Source: Knoellia koreensis
GTDB lineage: Bacteria; Actinomycetota; Actinomycetes; Actinomycetales; Dermatophilaceae
DNA: 64,000 nt
Assembly (NCBI RefSeq): GCF_013041615.1
Contig: NZ_JABEPQ010000001.1
Span: 1,480,976 to 1,544,975 of the forward strand
Reading direction: 5' to 3'
Part shown: piece by piece, positions 42,068 through 48,056 of the stretch
How positions within the stretch are numbered: position 1 is the stretch's first letter
Layout: every line of letters starts with the position of its first letter
The notes under the pieces: generated by a model
Told to the model about the DNA's origin: nothing
Database searches by the model: none
The model's input: only the letters and a program-made list of their open reading frames with translations
Translations under genes and position numbers: made by a program

Positions 42068-43174
42068 GTGAGCCAGCCCTTCCTCCCCAAGCTCCTCGGT
42101 CCCCTGCTCCACCGCGGCGACGGCCGGGTGCAGGTCGGGGTCGAACCTGGCCGGTCCGTCGTCCTCGACGGGCCCCCACCGGCCCAGCTGGACGCGCTGC
42201 GCGCGCTCGACGGCACGCGGACCCTTCCCGCCGCCCTCGCCACGCCCGAGGGCCAGGCCCTCCTCGCGCTGCTCGTGCGGGCGGGTCTGGTGGTCGACGG
42301 CTCCACGACGGTCCAGGCCGGCGCGGCGTCCGCCCTGGGGCGCGAGGACACGCGCGGCCTGCTGCGCGTCACCAGCACACCACCGCAGGGGTATGCCGCG
42401 GCCGCGGCGCGCGCGGACGCGTGCGTCCTCGTCGTGGGGCGCGGCGCCGTGCCCGACGGGGTCGCGACCGTGTTGCGGCGCGCCGGCGTGGGTGACGTGC
42501 GCTCGGGTGCGCAGGCCGCTTCCGACTGGGAGCACGACGCGGTCGGCGACGACGCCGTCGACCACGACGGCGCCCGTCACGACCTCGGCCACAACGGCAA
42601 CCACCGCGACCTCGACCACGACCACATCGACGGCGACGAGGCGACCGCCCTGCTGGCCCCGGACCCCGCGGACTCCCCCGTGGGCGACCGACCGGACCTC
42701 GTCGTCCTGTGCGGCCGCCACGTGGTCGACCCGCGGCAGGGCCGCGGGTGGCGACGACACGGCATACCCCTGCTGCCCGTCGTCATCGGCGCGACCGAGA
42801 CGGTCGTCGGGCCACTGGTGGCGGGCGCGGACCGGCCCTGCCTGGACTGCCTCGACCAGACCCGCACCGACCTCGACCCGGCCTGGCCGACACTGCTGGC
42901 GCAGCTGACCGCACCGGCCGTCGGGGCCGGCGAGGAGGTCGGGGGTGAGGAGTCGCTGGTGGCGTTGGCGTCCGCGATGGCCGCGATGGTGACGCTCGGG
43001 TGGCTCGACGGCCAGCCGCAACCGGTCGGGCGCTCGCTCGAGGCGGGGCTGCCCTGGCCGGGGGTGCGGCAGCGGGACTGGCCGGTCCACCCGCGCTGCC
43101 GGTGCGGCGGTCGCGACACGGCGGGGCGACCCACCGACGCCAGCGCAGAGGGACAGGTGAGAATGGCGGGGTGA
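42068..43174 (+). CDS. ThiF/TOMM-leader-binding-like protein with His/Asp-rich insertion
   Basis: A 368-residue protein of the actinobacterial ThiF-like group sometimes labelled TOMM precursor leader peptide-binding protein. Diagnostic is ADRPCLDCLDQTRTDLDPAWP (about residues 257-278), a CxxC zinc knuckle found in the E1-like partner of cyclodehydratases, after a Rossmann-like core (VLVVGRGAVPDGVATVLRRAGV, about 120-141). Residues 153-191 form an insertion with 7 His and 12 Asp, unlike the rest. No precursor peptide or YcaO gene is nearby, so a housekeeping role is likelier than natural-product synthesis. GTG at 42068; its end overlaps the ABC1 kinase start (GTGA). Confidence 0.75.
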   Translation: MSQPFLPKLLGPLLHRGDGRVQVGVEPGRSVVLDGPPPAQLDALRALDGTRTLPAALATPEGQALLALLVRAGLVVDGSTTVQAGAASALGREDTRGLLRVTSTPPQGYAAAAARADACVLVVGRGAVPDGVATVLRRAGVGDVRSGAQAASDWEHDAVGDDAVDHDGARHDLGHNGNHRDLDHDHIDGDEATALLAPDPADSPVGDRPDLVVLCGRHVVDPRQGRGWRRHGIPLLPVVIGATETVVGPLVAGADRPCLDCLDQTRTDLDPAWPTLLAQLTAPAVGAGEEVGGEESLVALASAMAAMVTLGWLDGQPQPVGRSLEAGLPWPGVRQRDWPVHPRCRCGGRDTAGRPTDASAEGQVRMAG

Positions 43175-44505
43175 GTGACCTCCCCCGCCGCGCCGTGAGC
43201 CGCACGGCCCGGCTCGCCAGCCTGCCGCTGGGCTTCGCCGGGCGCACCGCGGTGGGCTTCGGCAAGCGCGTGGGCGGCAAGCCCGCCGAGGCCGTGGCCG
43301 CCGAGCTCCAGGCCCGCACGGCCGAGCAGCTGTTCAAGGTGCTCGGCGAGCTCAAGGGCGGGGCGATGAAGTTCGGGCAGGCCATGTCGGTCATGGAGGC
43401 CGCCATGCCCGAGGAGCTCGCCGCCCCCTACCGGGCCACCCTGACCAAGCTGCAGGAGGCCGCGCCGCCGATGCCGGCCGCCACCGTGCACCAGGTGCTC
43501 GCCGAGGAGCTCGGCCCGCGGTGGCGGACCTCGAAGTTCCAGTCGTTCGACGACACGCCGTCCGCGGCTGCGTCGATCGGGCAGGTGCACCGGGCCGTGT
43601 GGCGCGACGGGCGCGAGGTCGCGGTGAAGATCCAGTACCCGGGCGCCGGCGAGGCCCTGATCTCCGACCTCAACCAGCTGGCGCGGGTGGCGCGGGTCGC
43701 CGGCGGCTGGATCCCGGGGATGGACATCAAGCCCATCACCGACGAGCTCAAGTCGCGGATGACCGAGGAGCTCGACTACGACCTCGAGGCGACGAGCCAG
43801 CGCCGGTTCGCCAAGGCATTCCGCGACGACCCGCACTTCGCGGTGCCGGACGTCCTCGTGCACAGCAAGCACGTCATCGTCTCGGAGTGGATGGACGGCC
43901 TGCCGCTGTCCAAGATCGTCTCCTCGGGCACCAAGGCGCAGCGCGACGCCGCCAGCCAGCGGTACATGGAGTTCCTGCTCGTCGGGCCCGCGCGGTCGGG
44001 GCTGCTGCACGCCGACCCGCACCCGGGCAACTTCCGGCTCCTGCCCGACGGGCGGCTCGGCGTCATCGACTACGGCGCGGTCAACCGGCTCCCCGACGGC
44101 CTGCCCTCGGAGATGGGGCGGCTGGTGTCGGCCGCCCTGTCGGGTGAGGCGGACGAGCTCGAGGCAGGGCTGCGGGCCGAGGGCTTCATCAAGCCGTCGA
44201 TGTCGATCGACGCCCGGGCGCTGCTGGACTACCTCGCGCCGTTCATCGAGCCGCTCACGCACGAGGAGTTCACCTTCAGCCGGCCGTGGCTGCGCTCGGT
44301 CGCGACCCACGTCAACGACGTCCGGCGGCCGGAGTTCCTCGTCGGTATGAAGCTCAACCTGCCGCCGTCCTACCTGCTCATCCACCGGGTCTGGCTGGGC
44401 GGGATCGGCGTGCTGTGCCAGCTCGGCGGCACGGTGCCGGCCCGCTCGATCGTGGTCGAGCACATGCCCGGGATGCGCCTGCGCCCCCTGCCCCCGCCGA
44501 CCTGA
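43171..44505 (+). CDS. ABC1 / UbiB (ADCK) family atypical kinase
   Basis: A 444-residue ABC1 kinase-like protein. Hallmarks: KFGQ in GGAMKFGQAMSV (KxGQ motif, about residue 65), ASIGQVHRAVWRDGREVAVKIQYPG with the kinase Lys (about 130-155), catalytic HADPHPGNF (about 277-285) and the metal-binding VIDYGAV (in place of DFG). Members support quinone or lipid metabolism and bind ATP at the membrane. In mycobacteria the orthologue lies next to whiB7 and contributes to drug tolerance; here whiB7 is 2.6 kb away. Coupled to the ThiF-like gene by GTGA overlap. Confidence 0.9.
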   Translation: MSDLPRRAVSRTARLASLPLGFAGRTAVGFGKRVGGKPAEAVAAELQARTAEQLFKVLGELKGGAMKFGQAMSVMEAAMPEELAAPYRATLTKLQEAAPPMPAATVHQVLAEELGPRWRTSKFQSFDDTPSAAASIGQVHRAVWRDGREVAVKIQYPGAGEALISDLNQLARVARVAGGWIPGMDIKPITDELKSRMTEELDYDLEATSQRRFAKAFRDDPHFAVPDVLVHSKHVIVSEWMDGLPLSKIVSSGTKAQRDAASQRYMEFLLVGPARSGLLHADPHPGNFRLLPDGRLGVIDYGAVNRLPDGLPSEMGRLVSAALSGEADELEAGLRAEGFIKPSMSIDARALLDYLAPFIEPLTHEEFTFSRPWLRSVATHVNDVRRPEFLVGMKLNLPPSYLLIHRVWLGGIGVLCQLGGTVPARSIVVEHMPGMRLRPLPPPT

Positions 44506-44526
44506 TCCCCAACGCCCCCACCCGTC

Positions 44527-44557
44527 CCAGCTTTTCCGCGTGACGCGGGAAAGCTGG
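44527..44557. terminator. Bidirectional terminator hairpin between ABC1 kinase and YihY genes
   Basis: CCAGCTTTTCCGCG (44527-44540) and CGCGGGAAAGCTGG (44544-44557) form a 14-bp stem with one G-T pair and a TGA loop, between convergent gene ends. Confidence 0.8.
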
Positions 44558-44587
44558 CTTCGCTCGCCTCAGTAGACCGAGCGAACC

Positions 44588-45649
44588 TCAGTCTTCCGGT
44601 GTGAGGTCCTTGGCCTGCGCCGGGCGGGACGAGTCACCACGCGCCTCGCCGGCCTCGGACGCCCCAGCCGGCTCCGCGGCATTCGGGCGCTTGGTGAAGT
44701 CGACCTCGATCTGTTGGTAGCCCTTGAACCGGCCGATCCGCGCCTGCTGGGCGTAGGCGCGGCGGTCACCGTCGGTGAGGCGCACGTTGTCGGTGAACGG
44801 CGTGAGCAGCGCCCGCGGGTAGAGCTTGCGGGCGCGCACGACATCGGCCTCGGCGAAGAACACCGTGCCCATCGCCGCCAGGTGCAGGAACGCGAAGAGG
44901 CCGATGACGATGCCGAAGACGCTGTTGGTCGCCGACGCCGAGCTGCTCGCGCGCTCGACGAGCCCCACCCCGAAGTACTGCAGCACCTGCCACGTCGCGG
45001 CGGCCCCGAACGCGCCCACCGCGACGTCCTTCAGCCCGAGGTCGAGCGCCACCGCGCGCCGCATCCCGAGCCCGAAGACCAGCGCGGTCCCGAGGAACGT
45101 CGCCACGAACACGAGGATCCGGGTCGCCGCCGGGAAGTCGTCGGACAGGTTGGCCTGCAGGATCGAGATGGCCGTCGTGAGGATGACGAAGAGCAGGATC
45201 GTGAGCAGCAGCAGGAAGCTGCGGCCGCGCGCCTTGAACGGGTTCGGGCGCGAGTTGCGGGGCACGCCCCACACGGTGTTCATGGCGTACTGGAACGCCT
45301 GCCCGACGCCGAGCCCACCGTAGAGCGCGACGAGGCTGCTGACGACGATGCCGGTCGGGCTGCCGCGCAGGCTCTCCGGCCGGCCGATCTGGTCCGCGAT
45401 GAGCGGGATCTCCGACAGCGTCGAGTTGAGGATCTGCTGCTGCAGCCGCGTGTCGTTGGCAAGGACGAAGCTCAGCGCCGTGGTGAGCAACAGCAGCAAC
45501 GGGAAGAACGACAGGAACGCGTAGTAGGCGATCAGCGCGACGAGGTAGCCGGCCTGGTCGTCGAAGAACTTGTAGAGGACCGCGATCGGGTAGCCGACGA
45601 CCGGGTGCTTGCGCTGGAACCGGTCCAGCCAACGGACGACCTTGGACAC
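44588..45649 (-). CDS. YihY/virulence factor BrkB family membrane protein
   Basis: A 353-residue protein with six membrane helices (about residues 30-285). Family signature segments are GYLVALIAYYAFLSFFPLLLLL (residues 34-55), the GLGVGQAFQYAMNTVWGVP block (about 112-130) and GIVIGLFAFLHLAAMGTVFFAEAD (about 240-263). The C-terminal 80 residues are cytosolic, charged and Ala/Glu-rich. Function is unknown; transport or envelope roles have been proposed for the family. The start is GTG at 45649. Confidence 0.9.
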   Translation of the reverse strand: MSKVVRWLDRFQRKHPVVGYPIAVLYKFFDDQAGYLVALIAYYAFLSFFPLLLLLTTALSFVLANDTRLQQQILNSTLSEIPLIADQIGRPESLRGSPTGIVVSSLVALYGGLGVGQAFQYAMNTVWGVPRNSRPNPFKARGRSFLLLLTILLFVILTTAISILQANLSDDFPAATRILVFVATFLGTALVFGLGMRRAVALDLGLKDVAVGAFGAAATWQVLQYFGVGLVERASSSASATNSVFGIVIGLFAFLHLAAMGTVFFAEADVVRARKLYPRALLTPFTDNVRLTDGDRRAYAQQARIGRFKGYQQIEVDFTKRPNAAEPAGASEAGEARGDSSRPAQAKDLTPED

Positions 45650-45723
45650 GTCGTGATCCCATCACATGACCTGCGGGTATGCCGTGTGCTCACCCCGCGT
45701 GGCGCGTCATGTGGGCGCCCGGG

Positions 45724-45927
45724 TCACCACCAGGACGAGTCGAGCTTGCCCTCGATGCTGCGCAGGTGCTCGCGGCTGCAGCGCTCGCAGGTCCACACGT
45801 CGCGCCCGTTCTCGGTGCCGCGGGTCCACGTCAGCCTGGCCAGCGACTCCTCGTCCGGGGTCGTCCCGCAGGTGGCGCACACCATTGCGTCGGCGCCGTC
45901 GTCCGGTATGCCGCGTGGCTCGCCCAT
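45724..45927 (-). CDS. Small zinc-ribbon protein
   Basis: A 67-residue protein with two CxxC pairs, VCATCGTTPDEE and WTCERCSREHLR, forming a likely zinc ribbon, and a conserved-looking end EGKLDSSWW. It starts two bases after the DNA glycosylase stop codon (TGAccATG), so the two are co-translated. Small proteins of this style are frequent in actinobacteria; the function is unknown. Confidence 0.78.
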   Translation of the reverse strand: MGEPRGIPDDGADAMVCATCGTTPDEESLARLTWTRGTENGRDVWTCERCSREHLRSIEGKLDSSWW

Positions 45928-45929
45928 GG

Positions 45930-46616
45930 TCAGGCCCTGGCCGTGCGCTTCGCGGTGGTCTTCTTCGTTGCGGTCTTCTTCGCCGTCGCCTTCGTCGTAG
46001 CTGCCTTCGCGGTGGCGGCCTTCTTCGTGGCCGGCTTGGCGCCGGCCTTGGCCTTCGCCTCGGCCTTGGCGGCCTGCTTGAACTCGCGCACCTTCTGCAA
46101 CGACTCCGCGTCGACGACGTCCGCCACCGAGCGGTAGGAGCCGTCCTCGGCATACGGGCCAATGGCCTCCTGCCACCCCGCCGGGCGCACCCCGAGCTGC
46201 TTGCCGACGAGGGCGGCGAAGATCCGGGCCTTCTGGTCGCCGTAGCCGGGCAGCTTGCGCAGCCGGTCGAGGAGCTCGTCGGTGTCCTTGGCCTCGGTCC
46301 AGATCCGCTCGGCGCGGCCGCCGTACTCGTCGCGGACCACGGCGGCGAGCTGCTGCACCCGCCCCGCCATCGACCGGCCGTAGCGGTGGATCGCCGGCGG
46401 CGTGGCCGCCAGGTCGGCGAAGGCCTCGGGCTCGGCCGACGCGATCGCGTCGACATCGAGGTTGCCGAAACGGCTCTTGATCTTCCACGGCCCGCGGAAC
46501 GCGTGCTCCATCGGGTACTGCTGGTCGAGCAACATCCCCACCAGCAGGGCGAACGGGTCCTCGCTGAGCACCGCGTCGGCGTCGGGGTCCTGGGCGATCC
46601 GGATCTGCGTGGCCAT
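45930..46616 (-). CDS. HhH-GPD base-excision DNA repair protein with Lys/Ala-rich histone-like tail
   Basis: A 228-residue actinobacterial HhH-GPD protein. Residues 1-175 hold the glycosylase-like fold: FALLVGMLLDQQYPMEHAFRGP near the N-terminus and the DNA-binding helix-hairpin-helix LRKLPGYGDQKARIFAALVGK (about 119-139). The last 50 residues are a repetitive Lys/Ala/Thr tail (AKAGAKPATKKAATAKAAT and so on) like histone H1 or the tail of mycobacterial HU. That tail would bind DNA non-specifically. The glycosylase substrate is unknown. The gene begins a unit with the small zinc-ribbon gene. Confidence 0.88.
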   Translation of the reverse strand: MATQIRIAQDPDADAVLSEDPFALLVGMLLDQQYPMEHAFRGPWKIKSRFGNLDVDAIASAEPEAFADLAATPPAIHRYGRSMAGRVQQLAAVVRDEYGGRAERIWTEAKDTDELLDRLRKLPGYGDQKARIFAALVGKQLGVRPAGWQEAIGPYAEDGSYRSVADVVDAESLQKVREFKQAAKAEAKAKAGAKPATKKAATAKAATTKATAKKTATKKTTAKRTARA

Positions 46617-46636
46617 GGGTGCAGCCTAGAACCCGC

Positions 46637-46700
46637 GCCTGCGAGTCTTCGGAACAATGTGCACGTTGGAACGTAGGGATGTTTCCGAAGACTCGCAGGC
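46637..46700. repeat. 18-bp perfect inverted repeat with 28-base loop
   Basis: Arms GCCTGCGAGTCTTCGGAA (46637-46654) and TTCCGAAGACTCGCAGGC (46683-46700) are exact complements. The 28-base loop is AT-richer than its surroundings and contains ACGTTGGAACGT and GTGCAC sub-palindromes. It lies between the 43-codon gene and the glycosylase start, both on the minus strand; it may be a terminator or a structured leader. Confidence 0.8.
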
Positions 46701-46768
46701 ACCCGGGCATGACGAACCCGCCGGGACACTCCCTCGGCAGGGGGTCGCGGCGGGTCCGTGGTGACGCG

Positions 46769-46900
46769 TCACCGGGCCAGCATGCGAGGCGCGTGAACCA
46801 GCATCTCGTGCTGGGCCGCTGCCTCGAGCCGGCGCTGGTGCTCGCGCTGGCGACGCCGCTGATGGGCGCGCGCCAGGTCGGCATACAGGGCCTGGAACAT
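46769..46900 (-). CDS. Small Arg/Gln-rich protein downstream of whiB7 (unknown)
   Basis: A 43-codon open frame starting MFQALYADLARAHQ, followed by an Arg/Gln/His-rich helix-forming stretch (RRRQREHQRR) and ending HAPRMLAR. A good AGGAG ribosome binding site lies eight bases upstream of ATG 46900. It is 178 bases after the whiB7 stop on the same strand. No known family is recognised; the Shine-Dalgarno and amphipathic helix make it plausible, but conservation is untested. Confidence 0.5.
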   Translation of the reverse strand: MFQALYADLARAHQRRRQREHQRRLEAAAQHEMLVHAPRMLAR

Positions 46901-47078
46901 GGTGAATCTCCTGTGTTCAGAACGACATTGGATGAAACGAGGGCGGACTGGAGTCCGGCCCGTGGGACCGGTGTCAATGCGCACCGGTCCCACGGGCGCC
47001 CCCTCTGGCATCCCCGCGGACGGGGTCACGACGGTCACGACCGACTCGGGCGTGGTGACGAGGTTCATGCGACGGGCC

Positions 47079-47366
47079 TCATGCGGCGACCGGGTTCTTC
47101 CTCGGTCGGCCACGCGGACGCTTGCGGGCGACGACGACTCCCTGGATGAAGAGCTCACCGCCCCACACGCCCCACGGCTCACGCCGGTCGAGCGCGCCGG
47201 CCAGGCACGCCTCGACGGCCGGGCACGTACGGCACAGCGACTTGGCGAACTCGACGTCGGCCGGGCTCTCGGCGAACCACATCTCGGCGTCGTTGTCTCG
47301 ACACGGGATGCCCGAACCTGCCATCGCGGCCTGCTCGTTCAGGTCGTGAAGTGCGCTCAACTGCAT
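47079..47366 (-). CDS. whiB7: WhiB7 transcriptional regulator (antibiotic-stress response)
   Basis: A 95-residue iron-sulfur WhiB protein. The cluster Cys are Cys22, Cys45, Cys48 and Cys54 (C-x22-C-x2-C-x5-C), the sigma-factor-binding turn is GVWGG (66-70), and the C-terminal AT-hook RGRPRK (85-90) is the mark that separates WhiB7 from other WhiB proteins. WhiB7 binds SigA and activates intrinsic antibiotic-resistance genes. ATG at 47366 has GGGAGGTGA upstream. It has a 600-base leader containing a small ORF and a terminator (see those entries), the arrangement known to switch whiB7 on during ribosome inhibition. Confidence 0.95.
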   Translation of the reverse strand: MQLSALHDLNEQAAMAGSGIPCRDNDAEMWFAESPADVEFAKSLCRTCPAVEACLAGALDRREPWGVWGGELFIQGVVVARKRPRGRPRKNPVAA

Positions 47367-47626
47367 CGTGTCACCTCCCCTTCTCGTCCCCGCCACGGTG
47401 GTGGCGGCTGCTCTCGGTATCGGTCCGGCCGGCTGGTCCTCGGTGGAGGGCCGGCCACTTCTCTTCGGTGTCGTGCTACTCGTGGTCCTGCAACGCGGTG
47501 TCGTGCTGTTCATCTGGTGGTGCTTCCTTCGGTGACTGTCGAACCGGAAGAAACTCATCGGGTCCGTCTCGGTGGCTGACTGCGCCGGACGCCGTGGCCA
47601 GGTCAAACCTGTTCTGGACAAACAGA
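47367..47626 (-). other. Distal part of the whiB7 leader
   Basis: About 260 bases between the attenuator and the whiB7 start codon. The frame of whiB7 stays open upstream for 85 codons without stop, but the translated sequence is not protein-like and lacks a better ribosome binding site, so I treat it as untranslated. No other gene is supported. Confidence 0.55.
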
Positions 47627-47663
47627 AAGGCCGCGGATCCCGGATTTCGGGTTCCGCGGCCTT
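47627..47663 (-). terminator. Attenuator terminator in the whiB7 leader
   Basis: On the minus strand, AAGGCCGCGGA pairs with TCCGCGGCCTT (11 bp), continued by CCCG/CGGG after one mismatch, around a small A/T-containing loop; TTTCTGTTTGTCC follows directly. This is a textbook intrinsic terminator placed 24 bases after the stop of the leader ORF and 260 bases before whiB7, so most transcripts should stop here without an inducing signal. Confidence 0.88.
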
Positions 47664-47686
47664 CGGAGAGACCTGGTGGCTGGTGC

Positions 47687-47893
47687 CTAGACAGGTGGTT
47701 CTCCGAAGGGTCGGAACTCGAGATCCGTGGCGTCGGTGCCGAAGGCGCCGGCGTAGGCCGGGCCATCCGGGATGACGACAGAAGCGGGCACAGCGGTCCC
47801 CTTGATCCAGCTACCGATGGGCGCGAGGAGGTGACGGCCGTCCTGCGGGCACACGGAAGCGACGCGGGACATGTGCATCGCGTCGATCGTCAT
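47687..47893 (-). CDS. whiB7 leader ORF (uORF)
   Basis: A 68-codon ORF starting MTIDAMHMSRVASVCPQDG and ending GEPPV, in the whiB7 leader. GGAG lies about ten bases before ATG 47893 (an in-frame ATG at 47926 is an alternative). Its last codons contain CCTTCGGAG(A) (minus strand 47709-47700), the perfect complement of (T)CTCCGAAGG at 47669-47660 that overlaps the left foot of the terminator. Ribosome progress through this ORF could therefore decide which hairpin forms. Known whiB7 genes in actinobacteria carry comparable uORFs. Confidence 0.72.
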   Translation of the reverse strand: MTIDAMHMSRVASVCPQDGRHLLAPIGSWIKGTAVPASVVIPDGPAYAGAFGTDATDLEFRPFGEPPV

Positions 47894-47983
47894 CGTGTTG
47901 TTCTCCACTGGGACCACCCTCCTCATCTACTGCTCGTTCGGCCCGGATCTCGGTCCTTCGGACCGGCCGGCTGTGCGTTGTCA

Positions 47984-48013
47984 AGAGTAGGGGACCGTCC
48001 CCGACGCCAGCAA
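47984..48013 (-). promoter_or_regulatory. Candidate whiB7 promoter
   Basis: On the minus strand, TTGCTG (48013-48008) and TACTCT (47989-47984) are 18 bases apart, and an unusually AT-rich stretch (48014-48056) lies directly upstream of the -35. WhiB7-dependent promoters carry an AT-rich block next to the -35 that the AT-hook binds, which supports autoregulation here. An alternative TTGACA overlaps the -10 region (47983-47978). Confidence 0.45.
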
Positions 48014-48056
48014 CGCAATTAACGGGATTTCTGGAACTTTTCTTCGTGAACTTTCG

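Noticed and set aside
42068-43174. A ribosomally made peptide (TOMM) gene cluster
   Set aside because: Only the leader-binding-like ThiF protein is present; no YcaO cyclodehydratase, dehydrogenase or precursor peptide is nearby, and the same gene is a conserved single in many actinobacteria.
47367-47621. N-terminal extension of WhiB7 in the same frame
   Set aside because: Although open, the sequence is Arg/Ser/Thr-rich noise, WhiB7 proteins begin near MQLSAL, and the strong GGGAGGTGA lies at 47366.
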